Source of the DNA: Lonicera japonica
Lineage: Eukaryota > Streptophyta > Magnoliopsida > Dipsacales > Caprifoliaceae
NCBI GenBank assembly: GCA_021464415.1
Contig: CM038465.1
Span: 25,141,839-25,205,838 of the forward strand
Direction of reading: 5' to 3'
DNA length: 64,000 bases
Shown here: piece after piece, positions 22,586 through 33,662 of the stretch
How positions within the stretch are numbered: the first letter of the stretch is position 1
How the letters are laid out: each line of letters starts with the position of its first letter
Translations under genes and position numbers: made by a program
Notes under the pieces: model-generated
What the model was told of the DNA's origin: nothing
Database searches by the model: none
What the model saw: the letters and a program-made list of their open reading frames with translations, nothing else

Positions 22586-24259
22586 TGATAAACGAATAAT
22601 ATTGTCATGTATAAGCTCTTTAGGGAGTCGCTTGACGCGTTTGTCGCTTTTGTTTTGCCTAATTATCTTCTTATCTCAAGATTAGTGTCTTAGCGAGTTT
22701 TGTATCTAACATCGTCCCGCTAGGTGTGCTTTTGTTGTGTTTCTATGTGTTTATAGGCATAGGATGCAATGGCCTTCGAAGAATTGATCAAGCGCTAGTG
22801 AAAAGCTCGCAAAATGCTGATCTGAGGAATTTCCCAGAAGCATGATCGATCATGGGTAACCCATGATCGATCATGGTGCAAATTGGCCTTCAGGCAGAGA
22901 ACTCCATGATCGATCATGGGTTGGCCATGATCAATCATGGCCTGGCGGGAACAGCCACCAACTCTTGCTTTTAGCCTTATTTTGGGGGTTTTGGTTCCTA
23001 GATGTTTTCCCTTGTTTAATTTATTAGTTTTTGTACTCCTTTAGCTATTGTTTTAGTCTAGGGGATTGGATATAGATCATTATCTAGTTAGACACACTTG
23101 CAAGTTCTAGAGAGAAGGGAGAGCTAAAGTTGTATTGTTCTTCATTTTTCCTTGTAAGTGTTTTGATTTGTAAGAATGATTTCTTCTTCTATAATATTTG
23201 TTTTTGCATCTATTATGGAGTAGTCTATTACTAAGGTTACGGAGGTTGATTGCGATATGATTTTTGGTGATTAATGGCTCAATCCATATTTAAAGTTTGA
23301 TAAATATTTGTGAATCTTCTTCTTCTTCTTCATCATATCATCCATTCTTTCAAGCTTTCTAGGTATTTTCATGATAAGTTAAGACTTTATATGCATTGTA
23401 TATTTAGTTCTTGGTTGTTAATGATCATACAACATGTTTTTATGGTTCTAGAAAGCTTGTAGTCGTTTTCCCCCATTCATGGAGTTTTTGACATTTTTGT
23501 AGGAATTATAAATAGTTCATAAAACTCCATAGATGGATTATAAATTTGTTAGCTTATCTTTGATTCATTTATTGATATATTGAGTGCTTCTTACACTGTA
23601 TGTGATACTTAGACTCTTTATTTTCTACCATGAGTGATAAATGATGAGTTGACAAATTTATCCCATAAACTTCATTCCGTTTCATTGTTAGGATTCACTT
23701 TATAATTTTTATTCTTTAAATCATGAGATTTCATACACTTGCTTCATGTTAAATCTTTTTATGATTAGTTTGTCATATCTATCTCGGATTAGCTTCATCG
23801 GGAATGGGTTGCCTTGCTTCACACCCGTAGCTAAGATGTAGGGATGATAACCTCGTCTTTGGAGGAATGTTGTTTGTCTCTCTCTCGATATAGCTTCAAT
23901 CCGGGAATGAGTCGCCTAGAGTCGCACCCTTTGCTATTTAAGAGATACACCAACATTTCCCCTATCTTGAGAAATCTTGTGTTGAAATCTTTGTATGAGC
24001 TAGTGATCACCGTCTCTTAAATCGTAACTAACCTCCACCTACCTTAGTGCTTTCTTATTAATTTTCACAACTGTTTTACATTTACGTTGTTCTACAACAT
24101 ATCCAACTCACACAAAAATCTGAAAACCGTAAATTCCGTAATCCATTCCATTCCTTTTCACTTATCCCTGTGGTTCGACACTCGGACTTCCGAGACTATA
24201 TTACAACTTGACGTGCCTGCACTTGGGCTATATCACAACGCGCTTTTCTAGCGGCGTCA
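22586..24259 (+). repeat. 5' LTR of G1
   Basis: It starts TGATAAACGA and ends GGCGTCA. About 265 bases in (22840-22940) are four copies of the ATGATCGATCAT palindrome, the first two arranged head to head around GGGTAACCC; the fourth carries an A for G (TGATCAATCA). The LTR carries the element's promoter and polyadenylation signals, which I could not pin down. Confidence 0.93.
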
Positions 24260-24285
24260 AGTTTTTGGCGCCGTTGCCGGGGAGT
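24260..24285 (+). other. Primer-binding site of G1
   Basis: Immediately after the 5' LTR comes AGTTTT and then TGGCGCCGTTGCCGGGGAG. This is the standard PBS of Athila/Tat-type gypsy elements, usually assigned to tRNA-Asp. It primes minus-strand DNA synthesis. Confidence 0.85.
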
Positions 24286-24425
24286 AAGGCAAAAGGCGGA
24301 TTCCGGGTTTTGTATAAAACCATTCTCTGTGAGTATCTCTCCATTTAATTAATTTATTTTTCTCCCTTATTTTTGTTTGATTTTGTAGATTTCCCAAGGA
24401 GCTATTCGAATTGTTTTCCAAGCCC

Positions 24426-25703
24426 ATGCAAGGGCAACTGTTCGTGGACATTCGAATAAGCCCTCCTCATTCGCCAACAATAAGCCCTTCTCCTTCGCCA
24501 AGAATGGCAAATCAAGGAAGGGCTGCGGATCACGAAAGTGATAATGAAGGGGAAGGTGCCAATAATGTTCCTCCCGTTAGGACCATGAGGGACTATCTCC
24601 AACCGCCTCGGACAACTTCGAACTCATGCATCGTACTTCCCACCGGTCAAGCCGGTGCGTTCTTGTTCAAACCGGGTATGCTTCAACATATCCCATCTTT
24701 TCATGGTATGGAGTCTGAAAACCCATACTTGCATTTAAAAGACTTTGAAGAAGACTGCTCCACATTTCGTGAGGTGAATACAAATGAGGATGTCATGCGA
24801 TTAAAACTCTTTCCTTTCTCCCTAAAAGATAAAGGAAAAATTTGGCTAAATGCTCAACGACCGCAATCAATTCGGTCTTGGCAAGAGCTTCAAGCGGAAT
24901 TTCTAAAAAAATTCTTTCCCGTTCATAGAACCAATACTTTAAGAAGGGCGATATCCAATTTTTCGCCAAAAGAAAATGAAACTTTTTATAAGTGTTGGGA
25001 AAGATATAAAGAGCTTTTAAACGCATGCCCTCACCATGGTCACGAAACTTGGAGCCTTGTTAGTTTCTTTTACGAATCTCTCACCCCCGATATGCGCACA
25101 TTTGTTGAGACCATGTGTAATGGTCAATTCTTGAGTAAGAATCCCGATGAGGCTTTATTGTATTTTGATGAATTAGCGGAAGGTGCCCAAAATTGGAACA
25201 CATATACCGAAGAACCCAAAGCCAAAACTCAAGGAAGGGGTGGGTTGTACCAAGTGTCCAATGAGGATGACATGGGTGCGAGATTGTTCCAATTGTTCAA
25301 GAAAGTAGAGGCAATGGAAGCAAGTAAGCTTAAAGAGGTCAATGTAGTATCATCGAGTCAGTTGTGTGTCATTTGTGAAAATTCAGGACACACTACCGAG
25401 GATTGCCCCACCATTCCCGCTTTTCGGGAAGTCCTTAAAAATCCCGCCCAAGTCAATGCTTTGCACCAGTACAACCAAAACCGTAACCAAAACGATCCTT
25501 ATTCTCAAAGGTATAATGAGGGATGGAAAAATCACCCCAATTTCAGTTGGGGAGGAAATCAAAGTCAGAACCACAACCAACATTATCAAAACCAAAGGCA
25601 ACAACAACAACCTCAAAACTCTTTTGTTCCACCTCAGAATCAAAATCCCAACCAAAACTTGGAAGCTTTGTTGAGATCATTTATGGACAAAACGGGATCG
25701 TGA
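24426..25703 (+). CDS. G1 gag (Athila-type), CCHC zinc knuckle
   Basis: Gag forms the virus-like particle in the cytoplasm and binds element RNA. I start at the first ATG (24426); the frame is open back to 24411 without another ATG, and a second ATG lies at 24504. The retrotransposon gag domain spans about residues 75-260 (FHGMESENPYLHLKDF ... FYESLTPDMRT), and a CX2CX4HX4C zinc knuckle (CVICENSGHTTEDC) is at about 314-327. An Asn/Gln-rich tail follows, then the frame ends early at 25703. A single-base slip near 25695 separates it from the protease frame starting at 25705; in related elements gag and protease run on as one frame. Confidence 0.88.
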   Translation: MQGQLFVDIRISPPHSPTISPSPSPRMANQGRAADHESDNEGEGANNVPPVRTMRDYLQPPRTTSNSCIVLPTGQAGAFLFKPGMLQHIPSFHGMESENPYLHLKDFEEDCSTFREVNTNEDVMRLKLFPFSLKDKGKIWLNAQRPQSIRSWQELQAEFLKKFFPVHRTNTLRRAISNFSPKENETFYKCWERYKELLNACPHHGHETWSLVSFFYESLTPDMRTFVETMCNGQFLSKNPDEALLYFDELAEGAQNWNTYTEEPKAKTQGRGGLYQVSNEDDMGARLFQLFKKVEAMEASKLKEVNVVSSSQLCVICENSGHTTEDCPTIPAFREVLKNPAQVNALHQYNQNRNQNDPYSQRYNEGWKNHPNFSWGGNQSQNHNQHYQNQRQQQQPQNSFVPPQNQNPNQNLEALLRSFMDKTGS

Positions 25704-25704
25704 T

Positions 25705-26484
25705 GTGGGTGAGTTAAAAACTCAAATGTTTAAACTCACCACCACCCTAGCTACCCAAGAGAAGGGAAAATTCCCCTCTCAACCTTTAGCTAATCCTAGA
25801 GGTCAAGTTCAAGTCGTAGAGGGAGGAGAGTCTAGCACCAAGATAGAAGAACTCAAATCTATCACAATCCTGAGGAGTGGGAAGGAGGTAGACAAAACTA
25901 TTGTTTCTAAAATCCCCAAGGTGGCGGACATAGTTGATCCCACGAATGTTGAGGAGTCGGAGGTTGAAAAAGTTGTGAGTGAAGAAAAAAGGATAGAGGA
26001 AGAGAAGCAAGGAAAGGAGGATTTAGAAAAAATCAAAAATGGGATCAAAGTCCCATTTCCGGAAAGATTGAACCAACCATCCAAATCTAATACCAAGATC
26101 TTGGATGTCTTTAGGCAAGTGAAAATCAACATTCCATTGCTTGACGCGGTCAAGCAAATACCTTCGTATGCTAAGTTCCTCAAGGACTTATGTACTACTA
26201 AACGAAGGTTGAATGTCAAGAAAAAGGCCTTTATGGCGGAGCAAGTGAGCTCCCTCATGCAAGGCACAAGAGCCCCCAAGTTCAAAGACCCCGGTTGTCC
26301 CACAATTTCCTGCGTCATAGGAAATTGTAGGATCAAAAATGCGTTGTTAGATTTGGGAACAAGTGTGAATGTGCTCCCATATTCGGTATAACAACAATTG
26401 GGGTTAGGTGAGTTAAAACCCACGAGGGTTACTATTCAATTGGCGGACTGATCCGTTAAGATCCCGAGAGGGATAGTCGAGGAT
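25705..26484 (+). pseudogene. G1 linker and N-terminal protease half, cut by CACTA insertion
   Basis: This frame continues gag after a one-base shift. A Lys/Glu-rich linker (about 25840-26060) leads to the retropepsin domain. The active-site motif reads DLGTSVN (family form D-L/S-G-A/T-S-V-N) near 26350. In-frame TAA at 26389-26391 and TGA at 26449-26451 break it. The frame stays protease-like up to codon GAT at 26482-26484, where the CACTA element sits; the other half resumes at 29662 in the same phase. Confidence 0.82.
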
Positions 26485-26509
26485 CACTACAAAAATGAAG
26501 ACTTTTAGT

Positions 26510-27016
26510 GACGCGTCAACGCGCCGGTAAAAGTATTAAAAACGCGTCGGCAAAAGTTAATAAACCTTTAGCGACGCATTTTTGCGCCAGCATAGAGCGC
26601 CGGCAAAAGTCCGCCGGTAAAAGTATCTTACAGACTTTTTCCGACGCTAAATTAAACGCGTCGGCAAAAGTTATCTTTAGTGGCGCAAAAACGCGCCGGG
26701 AAAAATCATCGCGCCATTGAAAGTGTATGACATTGTGTCTTGAAAGCATACGTTTGCCGACGCATTTAGAACCTTTAATGGCGTGTTTGACGCGCCGGGA
26801 AAGATTACTTTTTTTGACGCGTTAGAGACGCGCCGGGAATGATCATTTTTACTGACGCGTTTGACGCGCCGGGAAAGATCTCTTTTGCTGACGCGTTCCA
26901 AACGCGCCGGGAAAGATCATTTTTCCTGACGCATTGCACGCGCCGATAAAGGTCAAAATCACGATTGTAAAAATTACTTTTGCCGACGCTTTGTGTAAAA
27001 CGCGCCAGCATAGGTG
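26510..27016. repeat. Left subterminal repeat array of the CACTA element
   Basis: About a dozen variants of ACGCGCC-GG-AAAAG occur on the plus strand, often preceded by GACGCGTTT. Such CpG-rich subterminal motifs are the expected binding sites of TNPA-type proteins in CACTA elements. The motif wording drifts along the array from CGGTAAAAG/CGGCAAAAG near the end to CGGGAAAGATC further in, as if extended by slippage. Confidence 0.85.
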
Positions 27017-27227
27017 ATTTTTTTTTATATTTGCGAAAATTAAATATAAATACAAATGCACTGGATAATTACTTTTTTTTAATATTAATAAAAATGCTAG
27101 GCTGAACCAATATAACAATAATCAAAATGATAGGTTACATATATTATCAATACCGTAATAACATACATATTGTCATGTCTTAAACATTAATACAAAATAA
27201 AAAAGTGTCAATATATAATAAAAAAGT

Positions 27228-27430
27228 TAATATCAAGAAAGTTAATATCCTAATCACTCGAGGGATTCGTGGAGAAAATGTTTCTCGAACTATCTGGTGA
27301 ATCATATTATTGAATGACTTCCCATTCTTCCCCACGCTTTTTCCCGTTAGAGGGTCAAACTTGACTAGTAATCTATCCGTTTTTTCCTTTCGAAGCATCG
27401 TCTCCAACTCCAGAAGTAGTCATACTACAT
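27228..27430 (-). pseudogene. Possible relic of a CACTA-associated transposase domain
   Basis: The minus-strand frame reads LLVKFDPLTGKSVGKNGKSF followed by NNMIHQIVRETF. The pattern of a beta strand with G-x-P/S-x-G-x-N-G followed by a helix resembles the plant transposase family often called Transposase_24 (PTTA/En-Spm). Only about 45 residues look convincing, and the flanks are AT-rich and not coding. It may be what is left of the autonomous ancestor's gene. Low confidence without a profile search. Confidence 0.35.
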
Positions 27431-28804
27431 ACACGAAAAAGATGCATCAAGAAATTTAAACTAAGTTTAATACTTAAAATTCAAAATCAAATAGAAAATA
27501 ATGCATTAGGATAATGAAATTTAAGTGATGATTTAAGAAAGAAATATGATTAATAAACTACTAATTCGGTACACAACCATGCCCAGCTAAACCTTTTGCT
27601 ACATGAGAAACATTAAAGCAATTGATTCATAATTAAAAAGAGCGATTTTAGAGTAAATTAAACAAATATTTTGTTCAAAACTATTAGGTTCCAAACACAT
27701 AGAAATATGAATTGTAAGTTTGTAACTATTAGCATAATGTATACAGATATGAAAGGAATGGATAGGAGTATAAGAATAAGCACCTTCTTTGTAATATTTC
27801 ACCAAATGGATAATGTGCCCCCTTAAGATCAAGCTGCTAAACAATATAAATAGTGAAATTAATTACATTAAAATATACCAACTCAATTCAAAATTAAGAA
27901 CAAAATAATCTAAAGAATAAAAAATGTGTTAGAATCTTTGGTGGGGTTAAATTGAATATCCACTTATGAGCTAGCTTTATATTTATATATATATATAATA
28001 TAATATCTAACATCCCCATAGCTGGCAGAAATAAAAGGGAGCGACAAGAAATTATGGTGGGGTTAAATCTTTTGGTGGGACAATTTCGCCTAGTCCCTTC
28101 AATTCTATTAATTAATGGTTTATTTATATGTTTGCTTTTATCAGATTTGATCTGTTTTACCATTATATATAGGAATTTTTTTTATTAAGGACAAAGTTGA
28201 TCGAGACTCTTTCTATTAAAATAAAATAGTTTTATTTCATTAGTTCTAAGGACAAATTTTAAAAAAATATCCCATTTAATTATATGTTTACAAAAATCAC
28301 GAATAAGCTTTTATTCGGGGTTTTTGTAAATTCAAAGCATAATGACACATAAAAGATACACAAAACATATAAAACTACTATTTGGACTTTTAATACACAA
28401 AACATATAAAGATACACATTTCTTTAAAGAGGAGGGAGGCGGATTTAATTTTGTCCATCCCTCCTAGCCACAACTAATAAAACTAATGTTTTGATTTCAA
28501 AAAAGACAGAGAAATACATCATTTGCCTTTACTAAAGAAAGCATTGCATTATGTTCAAATAATAAAAAGTTTCTCAAGCAGAACCAAAAATTACAGCACA
28601 AAATTATTTTTGATGGGTTTAGTTGAGCTACTAAAATGGGTAAATGTGTGCACAGAACTAATGTGATTAATTCTTATAACAAGAATTAATTTTTGATGGC
28701 ACGAAAATCTCTCATTCCTTTTTTATGAGCTGCCCTTCTCTCATTTGAGTTTTTAATTTTTTCTTATTTGTTTGTTTACTCAATACTCACAGTCTTTTAC
28801 CCAC

Positions 28805-28848
<44 letters not shown>

Positions 28849-28990
28849 CATATATAAAACATCATCATCTATCTATCAAAGAAACCACAGAGGCGAGTTT
28901 TATTTCTGTCAATCGTAACCCAAAACTAAATCAAAGTCTAAAATAAGAAAAAATGAACTGGAAGCATTGCCTTTTTGCTGCCTATCAATC
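27431..28990. other. AT-rich interior of the CACTA element
   Basis: No protein was recognised. It contains a CA/TA microsatellite at about 28804-28845 and GTGGGG-type blocks repeated at 27940 and 28055 (TCTTTGGTGGGGTTAAAT and GGTGGGGTTAAATCTTTTGG). Open frames here are short and look random. Confidence 0.5.
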
Positions 28991-29044
28991 ATTTCAAATC
29001 CTATTTCCGTATATATCTCATATATAATCGATATATAAATTTGG

Positions 29045-29400
29045 GGCTTTTACCTTTTTGCTGCTTGAGACGAAGATGTGGCTGTGGCTGCGGAGGAGAC
29101 GACAAGGGGGAGTGGTTGTGGAGGTCAGATGAAGCCGGGGACGCCCGCGGGTGGTTCAACAGCGGCGGAGACGAAAAGGAGGCGGAGACGAGATGAGGAA
29201 GAGAGCGACGGCTGTGTTGTGTGAGATGAGAGAGATTGACGGTGTCGTCGTTGTGTGAGATGAGAGTGAGCGGCGGCGGCGTCGTGTGAGATGAGAGAGA
29301 GAGAGCGATGCGTGAGATGTGAGAGAGAGATTGAATGGGTGTTGTGGGTTTTGTGAGATAGCGATTGATTTGTGTTGGTTTTTTTTTTTTTTTAATAAAA
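29045..29400 (-). other. Gene-like exon fragment inside the CACTA element
   Basis: Read on the minus strand, a GC-richer stretch begins with CT-rich, leader-like sequence holding repeated CTCTCATCTCACAC, runs as an open Ser/Pro/His-rich frame (HLVSASFSSPPLLNHPRASP), and ends AAAAAGG before GTAAAAG, a plausible donor. It looks like a 5' exon, either of the ancestral transposase gene or of a captured host gene. CACTA elements often carry captured gene pieces, but no protein family is recognised here. Confidence 0.35.
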
Positions 29401-29454
29401 ATATTTATTTTCGCTGACAAAAGGAAGGGCGGGGAAACAGGCGCTATTTTTTTT

Positions 29455-29650
29455 GATCTATAACGACGTGTTTACACAAACGCGCCGGCAAAAGTTCATA
29501 GGACTTTTAATGACGCGTGTAATTGCGTCAGTAAAAGTATTCGAAATAGCTGTATTACAAAATGACTATGCCGACGTGTTTGATTAGGACGCGTCAGTAT
29601 AGGTGATCTTTCCCGACGTGTTTCAAGTAACGCGCCGGCAAAGGTTATCT
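29455..29650. repeat. Right subterminal repeat array of the CACTA element
   Basis: About four copies of the same ACGCGCCGGCAAAAG-type motif as at the left end, here interspersed with GACGTGTTT. The right array is much shorter than the left one. Confidence 0.82.
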
Positions 29651-29661
29651 TTCTTGTAGTG

Positions 29662-32600
29662 GATGTACTTGTCCAAATCGACAAGTTCTACTTTCCGGTT
29701 GATTTTATCATCCTCGACATGCAACCAGTGTCGAATCCTGCTAATGAGATTCCGGTTATTCTCGGACGACCATTTCTTGCTACTTCTAATGCCATAATAA
29801 ATTGTAAGAATGGAATCGTGAAGTTAACATTCGAAAACATGACTCTATAGCTAAACGTGTTTTCTTTGAGTAATAAAAAAGATGACGATGATGAAGAGGA
29901 AAACGAACACGTGAACATGATAGAGTCATGTATCCAAGACCACTTTGTGGCAAACTTTGAATCGGAGTCAACGGAAGGTTATCTAACCACTTTCGATGAA
30001 CCCGAGGATTGTATGCAAGTGTTTTGTTTGTCTGTCAAACAGGTTGGATTCTCGGAGAAAGAGGAAAACACACAATCTCCCACCAAAAAGTTTGAAGGAA
30101 AAATGGATCTCAAGCTATTGCCTAGCAATTTGAAGTATGCCTTTTTGGGAACTTCAGATACTTTCCCTGTTATCATCTCGTTCGAACTTTCGGATGACCA
30201 AGAATGGAGGTTAGTTCATTTTCTTGGTAAATATAAAAAAGCTTTTGGTTGGACTCTTGCCGACCTCCAAGGAATAAGCCCATTGATTTGTACACACAAA
30301 ATTCACTTGGAGGATGGGGAAAAAACATCAAGGCAATTTCAACGCCGGTTGAATCTTAACATGCAAGAAGTGGTTAGGAACGAGGTGTTGAAATTGTTGG
30401 ATGCAAAGATCATCTATCCAATCTCGGATAGTAAATGGGTTAGTCCAACTCAAGTGATACCGAAAAAATCGGATCTTACGGTAGTCAAGAACGAATCAAA
30501 CGAGTTGATTCCGCAAAGAGTCACCACCGGGTGGCGAATGTGTATTGACTACCGTAAACTCAATGAGGCAACTCGTAAAGATCATTTCCCCCTCCCCTTT
30601 TTGGATCAAATTCTAGAGAGGGTAGCGGGCCATGAATATTACTCTTTCCTCGATGGTTTTTTCGGGTACAATCAAATTGAGATTGACCTAGATGATCAAG
30701 AAAAAACCACCTTTACATGTCCTTTTGGCACCTTCGCTTATCGAAGAATGCCCTTTGGTCTATGTAATGCACCGGCCACTTTCCAACGATGTATGCTAAG
30801 TATTTTTAGCGATATGGTGGAAAGGACTTTGGAAGTTTTTATGGATGACTTTACCGTCTATGGTAAGTCATTCGACAATTGCTTAGCTAACCTGGAACAG
30901 GTTTTGGAAAGATGCGTGGAAAAACAATTGGTGTTGAATTGGGAGAAGTGCCATTTCATGGTAACCAAGGGAATCGTGTTGGGGCACATCATTTCGTCAG
31001 AGGGAATTGAAGTGGATAAAGTAAAAATCAAATTGATTGCCAAACTTCCTACGCCTAAGAGTGTCAAAGATGTCCGATCATTACTAGGACATGCCGGGTT
31101 TTATAGGAGGTTTATCAAGAACTTCAGTTCCATTTCCAAGCCGATGTGTAATCTACTTCTCAAGGATGCACCCTTTGAGTGGGATGTCAAGTGTGAGGAA
31201 GCTTTCGTCTCTCTAAAGCATATGCTCACTACTGCGCCAATTATGCAGACACCGGACTGGAGCTTGCCATTTGAGCTCATGTGCGACGCAAGTGACTATG
31301 CGGTGGGAGCGGTTCTTGGTCAGCGGAAAGACAAGAAACCGGATGTGATATACTATGCAAGTAGGACTTTGAATGATGCACAAATGAATTACACCACGAC
31401 AGAGAAAGAACTTCTAGCAATTGTCTTCGCCTTAGACAAGTTTCGATCCTATTTGATAGGATTGCCAATTGTGATTTTCACGGATCACGCGGCGTTGAAG
31501 CACCTATTCAAAAAAAAAGATGCCAAGCCGCGGCTTTTGAGGTGGATACTCCTATTGCAAGAATTTCATTTGAGCATCAAGGACAAAAAGGGAGTCGAGA
31601 ACGTGGTGGCCGATCATCTGTCTCGTCTCACTTTTACAAACAATATTAAAAGAAGCCCGATCGAAGATTCGTTCCCGAATGAGCAATTGTTGGCAATCTC
31701 AACACTCCCATGGTATGCATACATTGTAAACTATCTTGTAACTGACAAGATACCAAAGTCATGGGGCGCACAAGACAGAAAAAGGTTTTTGAGCGAAGTG
31801 GGTCGATTCTATTGGTATGAACTGTACCTGTTTAAGTATTGTGCGGATCAAATTATCCGGCGGTGCATCCCAGAGGAAGAAGTGGAGAGAGCTCTATCCT
31901 TCTGTCATTCTGAGGCTTGCGGAGGACACTTCTCGGCAAAGAAGACCACCGCGAAGATTTTGCAAAGTGGATTGTATTGGTCGTCGCTCTTTAAGGACGC
32001 ACAATGCTTTTGCAAGGCATGCCAAAGATGCCAAATGCTTGGAGGGATTTCCAAGAGGAACATGATGCCACTCAATCCCATCTTGATGATTGAAATCTTC
32101 GATTACTGGGGCATCGACTTCATGGGACCGTTCCCATCCTCCTACGGTAATCTTTACATTTTGGTTGCCGTAGATTATGTTTCAAAATGGGTGGAAGCCC
32201 AAGCATGCAAGAAAAATGATCACAAAGTGGTGATCCGATTTCTAAAAGAACACATTCTTGCATGTTTTGGCACTCCCAAGGCAATAATAAGCGATGGCGG
32301 TACTCACTTTTGCAACAGACCATTTCAATCATTAATGCAAAAGTATGGTGTAAACCACAAAGTATCCCTCGCTTCTCATCCTCAAACTAATGGTCAAGCC
32401 GAGTTGGCAAATAGGGAGATTAAACAGATTCTAGAGAAAACGGTAAACCCGAATCGCAGGGATTGGTCTTTAAGACTGACCGATGCACTTTGGGCTTACC
32501 GTACTGCGTATAAAACAACTCTAGATATGTCTCCTTATCGCATTGTGTACAAAAAACCATGTCATTTGCCAGTAGAGTTGGAACACAAATCATACTAGGC

Positions 32601-32997
32601 AACTAAGATGGTTAACTGTGATTTGAAAAAAGCCGGGCTTGACCGTAAGTTGCAAATAGATGAAATTGAGGAATTAAGAAGAGATGCTTATGACAATGCA
32701 AAGATAAGCAAGGAACGTGCCAAAATTTTTCATGATAAATCCATTTTGAGAAAAGAATTCAAACTTGGGCACAAAGTTCTTGTTTATGATACTCGTCTAC
32801 ATCTCTTTCTGGGAAAGTTAAAGTCTCGTTGGACCGGTCCCTACATTGTCCGTCATGTATTTCCTTTTGGGGCTGTGAATGTTGAGGATCCCAAAATCGG
32901 CTACATTTTCAAGGTGAATGGACAACGTCTTAAGCCGTTTTTGGAATTCCCACCTCGAGAGGAGTCCACCCCTCTCGAAGACCCGACTTATGCCTAA
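29662..32997 (+). pseudogene. G1 pol: protease C-terminus, RT, RNase H, integrase
   Basis: The frame resumes after the CACTA element with the protease end (ILGRPFLATSNAIINC, about 29757-29810), then a TAG at 29848-29850. The long open part (29851-32598) holds RT with FMDDF near 30840 (the Athila form of YxDD), RNase H ([14 protein letters not shown] near 31285; DHLSRL near 31613) and integrase. The integrase has its HHCC zinc domain at about 31900-32035, first Asp in WGIDFMGP near 32110, second in SDGGTHF near 32290, and Glu in [11 protein letters not shown] near 32400. A TAG at 32596-32598 stands where the family has Trp, and the same frame continues to 32997 with the integrase C-terminal part. 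Apart from the two stops the domains look intact. The active form acts in particles and in the nucleus. Confidence 0.92.
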
Positions 32998-33149
32998 AAG
33001 GCATGGGTCGATTTTGTAAATAATGTTTTTGTTAGTGTTTTTGAGTTTCAGGAATCGTCATCGGAGATTCGGGTGTCATTAAGTCTGAACGGATCGAGTT
33101 GAGGGGAGCAGTAAGGTGTTTTGGTGCAAAGAGGGCAAAGAAAAAAAAA

Positions 33150-33370
33150 TCTGGCAGATTGGTCCATGATCGATCATGCCCTACCCATGATCGATCATGG
33201 TGAAAAAATTTCTGGCAGATTGGTCCATGATCGATCATGCCCTATCCATGATCGATCATGGAAGAAGAGGCACTCGGGCAGAAGGCAGCATGATCGATCA
33301 TGATTAACCCATGATCGATCACTGTACAAAATATCTGTTGGGCAGAATGACCCATGATCGATCATGGTCC
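33150..33370. repeat. Seven-copy palindrome array between G1 pol and ORF3
   Basis: Seven copies of ATGATCGATCAT or close variants lie here, partly within a tandem unit of about 65 bases starting CTGGCAGATTGGTC. The motif is the same as in the G1 LTRs. Because the motif is self-complementary, both strands show mirror-image open frames (33121-33303, 33195-33536); these are not genes. One copy has CATGATCGATCACTG, a mutated arm. Confidence 0.92.
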
Positions 33371-33662
33371 CGTAATAAAATAGGGGCGCCATTTCTAAAC
33401 CCCCATTTCTCACTTCCCTTTCTCCCAAATCCTCTCTAAACCTTAGCCCCTCTTCCCCCATTGATCCCAAACCTTCCCCAAACACCATTTCCAACCTTCC
33501 CAACCTAGAATCAACCATCAAATCTTCCAATTTCAAACCTCAATCATCAAACCCATCCCAAAAATCCCCCTTTCTCTCTCTCCTCACCAATTTCTAGCCC
33601 TATCAAATCAAATCTCGAAATTTCCCATCTCTCCCTCCTCTAAAGCGTCACATTACTCTCTT
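33371..33662 (+). other. Pyrimidine-rich leader before G1 ORF3
   Basis: About 290 bases very poor in G on the plus strand and rich in C, T and A, ending just before the ATG at 33663. It looks like an unstructured 5' UTR. Together with the palindromes before it, this suggests that ORF3 has its own transcript or splice acceptor, as proposed for env-position genes of Athila elements. Confidence 0.5.

Larger units (their letters stand above)
26485..29661. mobile_element. Non-autonomous CACTA (En/Spm) transposon, 3177 bp, TSD GAT
   Basis: The left end is CACTACAAAAATGAAG and the right end, reversed, is CACTACAAGAAAGATAA: the CACTA signature. It is flanked by a 3-bp duplication GAT (26482-26484 and 29662-29664) as required for the superfamily, and it splits the G1 protease exactly between codons. 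Both ends carry arrays of an ACGCGCCGGCAAAAG-type motif. There is no full transposase gene, so movement would need an active relative. Since it sits in G1 it is younger than that insertion. Confidence 0.94.

Noticed and set aside
33150..33370. CRISPR-like array of palindromic repeats
   Set aside because: The repeats are short, the spacers are themselves repeated, and the setting is a plant retrotransposon; no cas genes.
33121..33536. Overlapping open frames on both strands with DRSW/DHD-type repeats
   Set aside because: They are translations of the ATGATCGATCAT palindrome array, which reads alike on both strands; no start context or family supports a gene.
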